A stretch of DNA of 64,000 nucleotides, taken from the NCBI GenBank assembly GCA_017448825.1, contig JAFSKR010000069.1, positions 1 to 64,000 of the forward strand. The letters are read 5' to 3'. The position numbers and the translations under genes were made by a program. This document shows positions 17,780 through 26,599 of the stretch, piece by piece (the stretch's first letter is position 1; each line of letters begins with the position of its first letter). The notes under the pieces were generated by a model that was not told the origin of the DNA, ran no database searches, and saw only the letters and a program-made list of their open reading frames with translations. The stretch comes from Bacteroidaceae bacterium. GTDB taxonomy: Bacteria > Bacteroidota > Bacteroidia > Bacteroidales > Bacteroidaceae.

Positions 17780-20700
17780 TTATTTTACTACGACCTTCTT
17801 GCCTCCGTGGATATACACACCCTTCACGCTGGGCTGCTTGTCCAGCTGCCGGCCGCCGAGGTCGTACCACGCGCCGTCTGGCTTCGTGCCATTCGTGGTG
17901 AAAATACCCGTAGTTTCTCCGTCCTCCCCGAAGTCCACCACAAACTCACGAATCTTCGCATCAGCCTCATCACTCAGTTCAAAGTACGCACGCTGGGCAC
18001 CGATGGTGGCACCGCTGAGCGGATAGTATAACGTATTGCCACCACCCATGAGCAGGATGCCCTTGTTCTCGGCATCGAAAGCCGTGTAGGCGTACGTGCC
18101 CTTGAAGCTGACACCCGTGAAGACAGCATCGCGGTTGGTCTTGTCAACAGTCACACCGCTGAATGTCGGGCTGACGATGTTGTGCGCGTCATCGTCCACG
18201 TAGCACTCAGCCTTCTCCCACTTGATGATGTAAGGCGTACCAGCCTTGAGCGTGCTGACGGGGTCGCCAAACGTCAGGTTCAGCGTCGTGCCTGTGGTGC
18301 TGGCAGCGGTCAGTTCGCGTGCCACGGCTCCGTCGAGCGCACTGCCACTAATCACGACGTCGAACGGCAGGTACAGCGTGTTCCATTTCCCGTCCTTGTA
18401 GAGCGTGCGGCCGCTGAGTTGGACAACCGCGAACTCCTTGCCGTCGTAATTGCCGATGGCGGCGGTGTTGTCGGCAGCGTCGGCTATGAGCAGGACGGGG
18501 CGGAGCGTCTTGCCGTTGACATCGGAGGTCGCCAGCGTGCCGCTGAGGATGTTGCCGTCCCCGTCGACGAGGGCCTGGCCGCTCTTCACGCTGATGGAGC
18601 CGTTGTAGCTGCTGGCGGTGATGCGGTCGGTGGAGGTGCGCCAGCCGAGGGTGATGGTGCCGTCGCTCCAGATGCCGTCGCCGTCGTTGCCGGTAGCGGT
18701 GACGATGCCGCCGTTGATGGCGACAAGGTTGTAGCCGTCGATGCCGTAGTCGCCGGTAGCGTTGATGATGCCGCCGTTGATGGTGATGGTGCCGATGTCG
18801 GCAGCAGTGCCTTTAGCAATTATACGACCGGTAGTGTTGAGGGTGCCGGTCTGTCCGCTCTGTCCATAGAAGTAGAGGTTGCCGGGAGAACACCAAAGGG
18901 CCTCGCTACTGCCGCCATTGACGTTCATGGTCTTGCCGTCGCAGAGGATGATGTGGACGTTGCCTTGGCAGTCAATCTTTCCCGTGTGGCTGAAGCTGGT
19001 GCCGATGAAGTACCACTTCTCCTGCCCGTAGCTGCCGAGGCTGGTCTCGCTGCCGTCGAGGGCGATGGCGCTGGCGGTCTGCTGGTTGCCGTCAGCGTCG
19101 ATGTAGGAGACGCTGTGCGTCTGGCCGTCGCTCATGGGGGCGGCGGCGGTGAGGGTCACGTCGGAGCTGCTGACGGTGTAGGTCTCTCCGTCGATGGCCG
19201 TGCTGTTGGCGCTATAGGTGACGTTGTAGCCCGCTGTGGTGCCGACGTCGCTGGTGAGCGTCAGCGTGACGCCCTCGCGGTAGTAGTCGGTGCCGTCGTA
19301 GCGGAATCCATTGCTGCCGTCGCCGCCGGTGAGGGCGGGGCTGACGCTGGCGATGCCGCTGCCGAGGGTGACCTTGCGGGCAGGGCCTACGCAGGTGAGG
19401 GTAGCGTAGCCGTAGCCATTGGCCTGGGCGGCGTTGCCCCCGTAGTAGCAGCAGTTGGTGAGGCTGTTGCCGGTAATGGCCTCGCCCGCTATGGCTCCGA
19501 TGTACTTCGCTCCGCTGCCGCTGCCTGTGGCGCTGACGATGGGCTGCAGGGCGTGGCAGTTCTCGATGGTACTATTGAAGGGATAGCCCACGATGGAGCC
19601 AATGCAGCAGGCAAGATAGCCGGTATTGGAAGTGGTGACGGAGGGCTGAACGAGGATGATGCCGCGGAGGGTGGCACCGTCGATGCGTCCGAAGAGGCCG
19701 ACGCTGAGGCGGTCAGTGCTGACGCTGAGGCCGCTGATGGCGAAGCCCTGGCCGTCGTAGGTGCCACGGAAGGCACTGAAGCTGTCGTTGCCTATCATGG
19801 GGAAGTCGGTGCCGCCAAGGTTGATGTCGGCGGTCTGGCGGAAGGTCAGCTCGCTGGTGGCGGTGAGAGCGTTCACGGCGGTGGCCAGTCGGCGCAGGTC
19901 GACGGCGTCGGCTATCTGGTAGGCGGCGTCGCTGGCGGTGGTGCCGTCGATGCGGAAGGCGTAACCGCCGAGGTTGGCGCGGAGCTTGTCTTTATAGTCA
20001 TTGGCAAGAGCGGAGTTGGCCTTATGCTGCACGGCGAGGGCTGGGGTTGGCACGACGATGACGAGGTCGGCGTGACAGCCGTAGAAGGCATTTTTGGAGA
20101 TGCGTAAGTAGTCTACTACGTTGCCTGCAAAGTTGTAGTCAACGCGGGCGAGGCTGGAGCAGTCGTAGAATGCGTTACTGCCGATGATGGCGACGGTGGC
20201 AGGTATGGTGACGGCGGTGATGGCGGTGAGTCCTCTGAAAGCCCAATGGCCGATGGTGGTAATGCCGTCGGCAATGTTGACGGTGGTGATGCTGGCGGCA
20301 AAGTCGGTACGCCACGGAGCAATGTTGCCACTGGATGAGTAGTCGGTCATCTTTCCGCTGCCGCTGATGGTGAGCGTCTCGTAGGTGCCGTCGCCGTCCT
20401 CGTCGCTCATGCGCCATGTGGCATTGGTGCCGCAGGAGCCTGCGATGGTGAGCAGCGTGGCGCTGATGGTGACGTCCTGCGAGCCGATGGTGACGGTCAC
20501 ACTCTGCTTATTGGTGGCTACGGTGCCGAGGGTGGCTCCCGAGCCGCTGACGGTGGGCGTGCCGCTGATGATGTGGTCACCGTCGGTGGTGAGGGTGACG
20601 GTGGCGCCAGCGGCGTAGTAGTCGGTGCCATTGAGGGTGACGGTAGGCGTGCCGCTGACGCTGAGGCCGTCGGGGGCGCTGACGGTGTAGAGGGGTGATA

Positions 20701-21616
20701 CCCATGCGTTGTCGGGTTCGGGGCTGATGGCGTGATGCTCGGCTTTGTTGCCGTAGGCGGTGAGGCCGTTGCGACTGTGGTAGTAGTTGACGCTGGAGAC
20801 ACCGCCGCTAGTGATGTTGCAGTGGCCCGCCAAGGCTCCCTGTCGGTAGCCGTAAGTGTGTATGTCTGTATAGTTGTCGTACTCAACACTGCTAACGTTG
20901 GCATCGGCGAAGTTGCCGGAGAGGCAGTTGCTGTAGGAACTACAGCTGCCCACGAGACCGCCGCAGATGCCTCCGCCGCTGACGGTGGTGCCGCTGACCT
21001 TGTTGCCCGAGAACTTGGCGAGGTTGCTGGTAGAGTAACAGCCAATGAGGCCGCCGGCGTAACTGTTGTTGGTGTTGTAGTTGCTGCCGCCGGTGTAGGT
21101 GACGGTGCCGCCGATGACGGTGTTGTCATACAAGCGGGCGCAGTCGCTTGCGAGGCCCACCACGGCTCCGGCATACTGGCTGCTGCTGGTGGCGGTGACG
21201 GTGACGGTGGAGTTCACCAGCACCACGCCGTGTACCTCGGCAATGCTGGTGTTCGTCTCAGAGCCGTGGTACGTGCCGCCCATGATGTAGCCGAAGAGGC
21301 CGGCATACTCCCCGTCGGTGGAAAATGTGAAGTTGCTGATTTTATAGCCGCCACCGTCGTAGTGGCCGCCGAAGCGGTGGTCGGCGTCCTTGCCGATGGG
21401 CGTACAGCTCACACCCTGCATGTCGATGTCGGCAGTCTGCACGAAGTACGAGCCATCGTAGGTCGTGCCGCTGTTCACGTCGGTGGCCAACTGGTTAAGG
21501 TCGGCGGTGCTTTTGATTTGGTACGGGCTTCCTGCCGTACCGCTACCGTCCCATGCCCATGCCGTCTGTGCGGCGATGAGTGCGAGGAGGATGCTTGTGA
21601 ATGTCTTTTTGTTCAT
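17780..21616 (-). CDS. Very large secreted GLUG/leucine-rich-repeat surface protein
   Basis: 1278 residues. Signal peptide MNKKTFTSILLALIAAQTAWA, then GSGTAGSPYQIKSTADLNQLA, the start of a GLUG/filamentous beta-helix module (residues 22-300). A BspA-type leucine-rich repeat follows near 440-500 (GITTIGHWAFRGLTAITAVTIP), then a second GLUG module (AYQIADAVDLRRLATAVNAL...ADINLGG), a beta-helix region (IIAKGTAADIGTITINGGIINATG) and a beta-sandwich. The end WYDLGGRQLDKQ...GVYIHGGKKVVVK is a short C-terminal tag shared with three other secreted proteins here and resembles a type IX sorting signal. It is probably an adhesin or glycan-binding surface protein. Ligand unknown. The small acidic gene at 17515 follows on the same strand. 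Confidence 0.8.
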   Translation of the reverse strand: MNKKTFTSILLALIAAQTAWAWDGSGTAGSPYQIKSTADLNQLATDVNSGTTYDGSYFVQTADIDMQGVSCTPIGKDADHRFGGHYDGGGYKISNFTFSTDGEYAGLFGYIMGGTYHGSETNTSIAEVHGVVLVNSTVTVTATSSSQYAGAVVGLASDCARLYDNTVIGGTVTYTGGSNYNTNNSYAGGLIGCYSTSNLAKFSGNKVSGTTVSGGGICGGLVGSCSSYSNCLSGNFADANVSSVEYDNYTDIHTYGYRQGALAGHCNITSGGVSSVNYYHSRNGLTAYGNKAEHHAISPEPDNAWVSPLYTVSAPDGLSVSGTPTVTLNGTDYYAAGATVTLTTDGDHIISGTPTVSGSGATLGTVATNKQSVTVTIGSQDVTISATLLTIAGSCGTNATWRMSDEDGDGTYETLTISGSGKMTDYSSSGNIAPWRTDFAASITTVNIADGITTIGHWAFRGLTAITAVTIPATVAIIGSNAFYDCSSLARVDYNFAGNVVDYLRISKNAFYGCHADLVIVVPTPALAVQHKANSALANDYKDKLRANLGGYAFRIDGTTASDAAYQIADAVDLRRLATAVNALTATSELTFRQTADINLGGTDFPMIGNDSFSAFRGTYDGQGFAISGLSVSTDRLSVGLFGRIDGATLRGIILVQPSVTTSNTGYLACCIGSIVGYPFNSTIENCHALQPIVSATGSGSGAKYIGAIAGEAITGNSLTNCCYYGGNAAQANGYGYATLTCVGPARKVTLGSGIASVSPALTGGDGSNGFRYDGTDYYREGVTLTLTSDVGTTAGYNVTYSANSTAIDGETYTVSSSDVTLTAAAPMSDGQTHSVSYIDADGNQQTASAIALDGSETSLGSYGQEKWYFIGTSFSHTGKIDCQGNVHIILCDGKTMNVNGGSSEALWCSPGNLYFYGQSGQTGTLNTTGRIIAKGTAADIGTITINGGIINATGDYGIDGYNLVAINGGIVTATGNDGDGIWSDGTITLGWRTSTDRITASSYNGSISVKSGQALVDGDGNILSGTLATSDVNGKTLRPVLLIADAADNTAAIGNYDGKEFAVVQLSGRTLYKDGKWNTLYLPFDVVISGSALDGAVARELTAASTTGTTLNLTFGDPVSTLKAGTPYIIKWEKAECYVDDDAHNIVSPTFSGVTVDKTNRDAVFTGVSFKGTYAYTAFDAENKGILLMGGGNTLYYPLSGATIGAQRAYFELSDEADAKIREFVVDFGEDGETTGIFTTNGTKPDGAWYDLGGRQLDKQPSVKGVYIHGGKKVVVK

Positions 21617-21738
21617 GATGCTTTTATTTTGTTTATATTTCGTTGTTTCCTATTTCTTCTGCCCAAGCCAAATACAGTGCCAAGTTTACTTGTGCTTTGC
21701 TGAGGCAATGGTCACGATGGTATAACCACCAGCGTTAT

Positions 21739-21858
21739 CTACTTCTTGTACATCTGGATGCACAGATAAATGGCCACACCCCAAAGGGATGTATAGATGA
21801 TGCAGAGCGGGATGGTGACCCACAGAGGTGAGTCGGTGATGAAAGTGATAAAATCCAT
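21739..21858 (-). CDS. Possible 39-residue membrane peptide
   Basis: MDFITFITDSPLWVTIPLC then IIYTSLWGVAIYLCIQMYKK: one hydrophobic segment and a Lys-Lys end. There is no convincing ribosome site. It lies next to the repeat element at 21899. It could be chance or a remnant. Confidence 0.25.
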   Translation of the reverse strand: MDFITFITDSPLWVTIPLCIIYTSLWGVAIYLCIQMYKK

Positions 21859-21898
21859 GTGCTGTGGGGCGTTGCGCTTGCCCGATGTAAATAAGTAT

Positions 21899-22081
21899 CT
21901 CAATTTTCTGAAGTTATCGCTTCGCTCGAAGTGAGCGAAGTTAACGAAGTTATCGACGATACTTTTTGCGATAGTTTTCAATCCTGTTTCGATGTCCTTC
22001 ACTATTGTCGTTAACTTCGAGCGAAGCGATAACTTCGCTAACTTCGTTAACTTCAAAGATATCCAACTTGCGAAACTTAAA
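21899..22081 (-). repeat. AAGTTAnCG-type dispersed element, copy 2
   Basis: Read on the minus strand it begins TTAAGTTTCGCAAGTTGG, has TATCTTTG (22054-22061), then the same GAAGTTAACGAAGTTAGCG words as copy 1 and ends GATAACTTCAGAAAATTGAG. The ends match copy 1, while the middle differs in length (183 against 282 bp). The rest of the 534-bp gap between 21617 and 22150 holds only the weak small ORF at 21739. Confidence 0.85.
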
Positions 22082-22129
22082 TAAGTAGTAAATAAGCGAC
22101 GACAAAGTAAGGGGTTTTCGTTCGGATGG

Positions 22130-22182
22130 GGTGTCGCAATTTGCAAAAAGGTGTTGCAAATCCCCACATCAGGTGTTGCAAT
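22130..22182 (+). promoter_or_regulatory. Three direct repeats GGTGTYGCAAW
   Basis: Copies at 22130-22140, 22150-22160 and 22172-22182, spaced 20 and 22 bp. They overlap the apparent 5' coding end of the AraC-type gene, which suggests regulatory DNA rather than codons. Confidence 0.5.
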
Positions 22183-23023
22183 TCGACGATTTGAGATAGG
22201 AGGAGTGATTTATGCTGCGGTGGTGGTGCTGCTCGGATGGGCAGTGATGATCGATGGCGGACTGATGACAGATGCCCCACAACACTTGGGATGGGCAGAA
22301 CTGGTGGCAAGTGTCGCCTACGGTGTGATGCAGGTCTATTACGCTGTCTATATCGTTGCCGAACTGAAGCGCATGAGGCAGGTGCTGACTGATTACTACG
22401 ACAGCGAACAAGATGGTCTGCTGTTCTGGATGTGGCTGAGCATCGCGGTGTTGTTGACGATGGCACTGACGGTACCTGTGTTCATCTTCTTCTCGGGCTG
22501 GTTGCTGGCGGCATATGGGCTGTTTTTCTTCTTCGGCATCTTCTATATGTGGTTTTGTTTCGTGCGTTTCGTCATCACCAGTGCTTTCGGCAAGGTGAGG
22601 GTGGCTGACCAGTGCGCGGAAGAGGAAAGGGAGTGCCAACAAACGGAAACGCTACAGGAGGTGAGGTCAGAGGAAAATCTGACCACGGAACAGATGCGGC
22701 GCATCGAATATGCCGTGGCGGGATGGCTCACTGAGGAGGGACACTTGCGGCACAACCTGACAAAGCCCGATGCTGCCCGTGAGATGCATGTGCCAGGGCA
22801 TCTTTTGACAGCATGGGTGAAGGCATCGGGGTATGACTCGTTTACGCAGTGGATAACTGCCCTGCGCATCAAGGAGGCGAAACGCCTGTTGCGTGAACAT
22901 CCCGACTACAGCATCGAGGCGGTGGCTGACCACTGTGGCATCAGCCGTTCAAACTTCCACCGCTCGTTCAAGAAGGTGACAGGCTGCTCTCCTTCCGAAT
23001 TCCTGTTAAAGACAAATCGCTAA
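22151..23023 (+). CDS. Membrane-anchored AraC-family regulator, possibly 5'-truncated
   Basis: 290 residues from GTG 22151; GTG 22205 is an alternative. About four membrane segments (first GVIYAAVVVLLGWAVMI, last near residue 145) lead into a linker and a C-terminal AraC helix-turn-helix pair (about 190-288: MHVPGHLLTAWVKASGYDSFTQWI, YSIEAVADHCGISRSNFHRSFKKVTG). Related Bacteroidota regulators I recall carry six or seven membrane segments. Here the frame runs open upstream into the repeat element ending at 22081, so the original 5' end may have been replaced. Target unknown. The phosphatase gene is convergent. Confidence 0.75.
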   Translation: MLQIPTSGVAIRRFEIGGVIYAAVVVLLGWAVMIDGGLMTDAPQHLGWAELVASVAYGVMQVYYAVYIVAELKRMRQVLTDYYDSEQDGLLFWMWLSIAVLLTMALTVPVFIFFSGWLLAAYGLFFFFGIFYMWFCFVRFVITSAFGKVRVADQCAEEERECQQTETLQEVRSEENLTTEQMRRIEYAVAGWLTEEGHLRHNLTKPDAAREMHVPGHLLTAWVKASGYDSFTQWITALRIKEAKRLLREHPDYSIEAVADHCGISRSNFHRSFKKVTGCSPSEFLLKTNR

Positions 23024-23030
23024 ATACAAG

Positions 23031-23059
23031 GTTCAGCCCCCCATGATGGAGGGCTGAAC
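23031..23059. terminator. Bidirectional terminator
   Basis: GTTCAGCCC (23031-23039) pairs with GGGCTGAAC (23051-23059), followed by TTTTC. It lies between the AraC-type gene and the convergent phosphatase gene. Confidence 0.75.
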
Positions 23060-23062
23060 TTT

Positions 23063-24355
23063 TCATTTTCCGCTTTCTTCGAATTGGTCGAGTTTCTTCA
23101 GGTAGTAGGCTCGAACGTCGTCCCATTTGTAGTAGGGGTACTGGTCGGTGTGCACGGGCAGTGTGGCTTCTTTCTCGTTGAGCAGTGCCTTCATCAGGAT
23201 GGGGGCGTCTTTCTTCTTGGGACGGTAGAACACCCACTGGATGTTGCATGCCATCGGATAGATGCGGTAGTTGACCCAGTAGTCTTCGAGGTGGTCGAGG
23301 TCTTCCACGGCTCGCCCGCAGCTGTCGAGTTCCATGAGGCAGGCGAGGGGCATGACGCAGACTTCGTGCCCGAAGCGGAGGGCGGCTCCGTTCTTGTAGG
23401 TTTTGCTGGCCATCACGGTGTCGGTGGTCTCGATGATGTTGCGCAGCAGGTTGGCTTGGTTGTACTGCATGATGCTGCCTGTCTGGGGGGCGGGACCATA
23501 GCCGAGATACCAGTCGATGTTCCATGCGCGCCAAAGGTCGTAGCATTCTTCGGTGGTGAAGAGGTTCCACATGTCTTCGCCGCATCCGTGGCTCTGCATG
23601 TTGGTGACGATGTAGAAGACGGAACGCATGAAGGAGCGTGGACGGAAGTCTTCGTCGTTCCAGAAGCTGTCGTCGGTGAAGAGGGCTCGGCAGAAGCGGT
23701 CGGGATGGGTGTATTTCTTGTTGTAATGGCTAACGATGCGTCCGCGGTCACGGCTGGCGTCGCGGAGGCGGCGACTCCAGTCGGCATTGAGATACCACTG
23801 GAAGGCTTCGCTCACGTCGTTGTGCATCTTGAGTTGGGGGTTGAAGGCGGTGATTTCTTCGCACTCTGCGGTCATGCTGAGGATGCAGCGTATGACGACG
23901 GTGCTTCGTGCATCGACTTGGGCTTCTTTTCCGCTGAATATCTCGGGGAAGTGCTGGGTCATGCGCTTGCCGATGCCGTGGTGCTGCTGTTCGCCGATGT
24001 CGGAGAGGTCGCCGAGGCGCCCTTTGGTGCAGGGGTAGAAGCGCTCCAGTTTCTGCAGTGCCTCTTGCCCCACAGGGGTGAGCACGCCCTGGTCGTTGGC
24101 TCGGCGCAGGGTGCGGATGACGTTCATGTAGTCGCCGTCGCCCAGGAGCCAACGGGAGCCGTGACGTCCATAGTGGGACATGTAGAAGGGTTCGTAGCCT
24201 TTGGGCGTGGGTGTCAGGGCTTTGGTGGGGGCTTGATAGGCCATGTGGTTGGAGGCTGACTTGAGGATGTCGGCGTAGATTTCTTCTTTGGCTGTCTGGG
24301 CGGAGGCGGCTAAGAACGAAAAACTAAAAACGATTAGTGTGAAGATTTTTTTCAT
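23063..24355 (-). CDS. Secreted histidine acid phosphatase (MINPP/phytase-like)
   Basis: 430 residues, signal peptide ending at AASAQ (20). The active-site motif RHGSR is at 64-68, preceded by YMSHYG. The second catalytic motif is GHE (329-331), the HAE/HD equivalent of multiple inositol polyphosphate phosphatases. Ten or so cysteines fit an extracytoplasmic enzyme. The branch hydrolyses phosphomonoesters, including phytate, through a phosphohistidine. It follows the esterase gene by 31 bp on the same strand and probably shares the promoter at 25217. True substrate not proven. Confidence 0.85.
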   Translation of the reverse strand: MKKIFTLIVFSFSFLAASAQTAKEEIYADILKSASNHMAYQAPTKALTPTPKGYEPFYMSHYGRHGSRWLLGDGDYMNVIRTLRRANDQGVLTPVGQEALQKLERFYPCTKGRLGDLSDIGEQQHHGIGKRMTQHFPEIFSGKEAQVDARSTVVIRCILSMTAECEEITAFNPQLKMHNDVSEAFQWYLNADWSRRLRDASRDRGRIVSHYNKKYTHPDRFCRALFTDDSFWNDEDFRPRSFMRSVFYIVTNMQSHGCGEDMWNLFTTEECYDLWRAWNIDWYLGYGPAPQTGSIMQYNQANLLRNIIETTDTVMASKTYKNGAALRFGHEVCVMPLACLMELDSCGRAVEDLDHLEDYWVNYRIYPMACNIQWVFYRPKKKDAPILMKALLNEKEATLPVHTDQYPYYKWDDVRAYYLKKLDQFEESGK

Positions 24356-24386
24356 GTGGCTATGGGGGTTAATGTTTTATGTAATG

Positions 24387-25187
24387 TTAGTCGTATGTGG
24401 CCATGTTGGCGTTGCGGCCAAGGTCGTGGTAGGCGTTTTGCAGGAGTTCGGGGGTGATTTCGAAGTCGCGGTTGATGGGGCGACCTTCGTCCTTGAGGGA
24501 GTGGGAGAACATCCAGTCGTAGGTCTGGTAGCAGTAGAAGAGACGGGCTGGACGACCGTGGTTGATGCCTGGCATACGGGTGTAGATGAGACGGGAGTCG
24601 TCGCCTGTGGCTTTGATGGCTTCCACCACTCGGTCGGAGGCGGAGACGGGCACGGCGGTGTCGGCGGTGCCGTGCACTATCCACATGGGGATGCGGGATA
24701 GTCCGCTGAGGTCTTTGACTGTTGCGCCTCCACACATGGCCATGCCTGCGGCTATGCGGTCGGGATAGGTGGCACAGAGGTCGAGGGTGCCGTAACCGCC
24801 AAGGCTCATGCCGTAGCAGTAGATGCGGTCGCTGTCGATGTGGAAGTTGGCTTCTGCCCACTCGATGAGCTTCATGATTTTCTCGGGATTCCATGCACCG
24901 CCTGGATTTTGTGGTGCCAGGATGTAGCAGTCGATGGCACGCCCGCGCTTGAGGGCTTCCATGGGACCATAACGCTTGACTTTCTGGAGGTCGGTGCCAC
25001 AGAGGCTGGCTCCGTGCAGGAAGATGAGGAGGGGGCGGTGCACTCCGTCGCTCTCATCTTCATCAGGACGATAGAACCAGAAGTTGTAACTGCCTGCTAC
25101 GGTGTTGCGGTAGGCTTTGCTTGTGTCTTGCGCCTTCATGGTGAGACAGCACAAGAAAGCTACCCATGTCAGTATGTATTTCGTCAT
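24387..25187 (-). CDS. Secreted alpha/beta-hydrolase esterase (CE1/feruloyl-esterase-like)
   Basis: 266 residues from the ATG at 25187, which has AAAGGAAAA upstream. Longer in-frame starts run through the promoter. Signal peptide ends at LTMKAQ (about 20). Catalytic serine Ser128 in GMSLGG, Asp176 in HGTADTAVP, His210 in GINHG, and oxyanion region FLHGASLCG (57-65). This matches the small secreted poly-esterase/carboxylesterase group whose members cut feruloyl or acetyl groups from plant polysaccharides. It is first in an operon with the histidine phosphatase. Divergent from the YncE-like genes. Confidence 0.85.
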   Translation of the reverse strand: MTKYILTWVAFLCCLTMKAQDTSKAYRNTVAGSYNFWFYRPDEDESDGVHRPLLIFLHGASLCGTDLQKVKRYGPMEALKRGRAIDCYILAPQNPGGAWNPEKIMKLIEWAEANFHIDSDRIYCYGMSLGGYGTLDLCATYPDRIAAGMAMCGGATVKDLSGLSRIPMWIVHGTADTAVPVSASDRVVEAIKATGDDSRLIYTRMPGINHGRPARLFYCYQTYDWMFSHSLKDEGRPINRDFEITPELLQNAYHDLGRNANMATYD

Positions 25188-25216
25188 AAATTTTCCTTTT
25201 TCAGAGGTTTTTGTGG

Positions 25217-25224
25217 CAAAGGTA
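25217..25224 (-). promoter_or_regulatory. -7 box for esterase-phosphatase operon
   Basis: CAAAGGTA on the plus strand reads TACCTTTG on the minus strand, 30 bp before the ATG at 25187. Confidence 0.75.
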
Positions 25225-25247
25225 CACTTTTTCATCGGAAAAACCTT

Positions 25248-25255
25248 ACCTTTGC
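25248..25255 (+). promoter_or_regulatory. -7 box for YncE-like pair
   Basis: TACCTTTG, back to back with the minus-strand box 24 bp away, so the two operons share a compact divergent control region. Confidence 0.75.
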
Positions 25256-25297
25256 AGCCGAAAATCAATCTTTCATGTCAAATTCATACTGAATCTT

Positions 25298-26599
25298 ATG
25301 AAAAGGATATTACTACTTTTGGTTTTTAGTTTTTCTCTGTTCGTTTCCTCGACGGCGCAGGTGGTTCATCCCAAAATCGGGAAACAAGTTCAGTCGGCTG
25401 ACGGGCGCATCAGCATTGAACTGATTGGCAAGAAGCAGTTCTTCGCTCCTGGCGACAAGGCGACGGCGGATGCTGACATTAACTCGCCGAAGTCGGTGAA
25501 CGTTCACCCTAATGGCAAGAAGTTCTACGTGAACTCGCTGGAGGGGGCCACGACTGTGGTGTATGACTTCCAGACGTTCAAGAAACTGGCTGTCATCAAG
25601 CACCAGTTTGACCACACGAAGGATGCTGCCTTGTGGAGCAAGCCTTCGGGTCTGTACCCCTTCACTCACTATAAGAATGACCACCTGAACTCTTTCTACG
25701 GCAAGCCTGTGGAGAGCACGTTCTCGCATGGTGGCAGGTATCTGTGGGTGCCTTATTATCGACGTTCTTACGACATTAACGCGCAAGACCCTTCGGCGGT
25801 TGCCATCATCGACACTCAGACGGACAAGATTATCCGTCTGATGGAAACAGGACCGCTGCCGAAGATGATTGCCACCTCACCTGATGGCAAGCTGGTCGCC
25901 ACCTCGCACTGGGGCAACAACACGGTGGGCATCATCGACATCAGCAGCCCGAACCCTAAGGAGTGGAAACACAAGGCATGCCACATCGTGGATTACCAAC
26001 TCAATCTCAACTACCCCATGAACCGCTCGGTGAACCGTGACGCGGGCAGCGGCTATGCCCTGCGCGGCACGGTGTTCACGCCCGACAACCACTATCTGCT
26101 CGTGGGTTGCATGGGGGGCGGTGGCGGCATTGCGGTGATTGACCTTCAGAAGTCTGAATACCTCGGACGCTTGCAGGGCATGATGGCGAACGTTCGCCAT
26201 CTTGTCTTGAAGAATGGCTACCTCTACCTGAGCATCAACGGTGCTGGCTATGTGCAGAAGGTGTCACTCGACACGGTGCTGGATGCCATCGGAAAGATGC
26301 AGAACAAGCGCGGCACGGTGACGGGATGGAAAAACTGCAAGGTGGGGGCAGGAGCACGCACCATCGAGCTGTCCCCCTCTGGCAAGTATATCTTTGCCGC
26401 CTGCAACAACGCCAGTGCCCTCTACGTGGTGGATGCCCAAACCATGACGGTGCTCACCAGCATCCCTGCCGACAGTTATCCCGTGGGACTCGACATCTCG
26501 AAGGACGGCAAGTATGTGTTCACCACGGCACAGGGACACTCGGGCAAAGGGGGCGGCAACGCAGTGGATATTTTTAAGGTAACATACAACAAGCAATGA
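25298..26599 (+). CDS. Secreted YncE-like beta-propeller protein, first of a tandem pair
   Basis: 433 residues from ATG 25298. Signal peptide ends at VSSTAQ (21). Seven-bladed YncE/surface-layer-type propeller strands recur, for example NVHPNGKKFYVNSLEGATTVVYD, AIIDTQTDKIIRLMETGPLPKMIATSPDGK, and SPSGKYIFAACNNASALYVVDAQT. No catalytic motif visible. It acts outside the cytoplasm as a binding or scaffold protein; ligand unknown. The downstream paralogue overlaps by 4 bp (ATGA) and is clearly homologous along its whole length. This copy lacks the nine-codon GC-rich insertion present in the second and so shows the uninterrupted form. Confidence 0.82.
   Translation: MKRILLLLVFSFSLFVSSTAQVVHPKIGKQVQSADGRISIELIGKKQFFAPGDKATADADINSPKSVNVHPNGKKFYVNSLEGATTVVYDFQTFKKLAVIKHQFDHTKDAALWSKPSGLYPFTHYKNDHLNSFYGKPVESTFSHGGRYLWVPYYRRSYDINAQDPSAVAIIDTQTDKIIRLMETGPLPKMIATSPDGKLVATSHWGNNTVGIIDISSPNPKEWKHKACHIVDYQLNLNYPMNRSVNRDAGSGYALRGTVFTPDNHYLLVGCMGGGGGIAVIDLQKSEYLGRLQGMMANVRHLVLKNGYLYLSINGAGYVQKVSLDTVLDAIGKMQNKRGTVTGWKNCKVGAGARTIELSPSGKYIFAACNNASALYVVDAQTMTVLTSIPADSYPVGLDISKDGKYVFTTAQGHSGKGGGNAVDIFKVTYNKQ

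Noticed and set aside
18182..20107. 641-codon open frame on the plus strand, opposite the giant surface protein
   Set aside because: It is the mirror of the minus-strand Thr/Gly/Ala-rich codons; composition is Val/Gly/Ala/Asp-rich without domains, and the minus-strand gene has a signal peptide, GLUG and LRR motifs.
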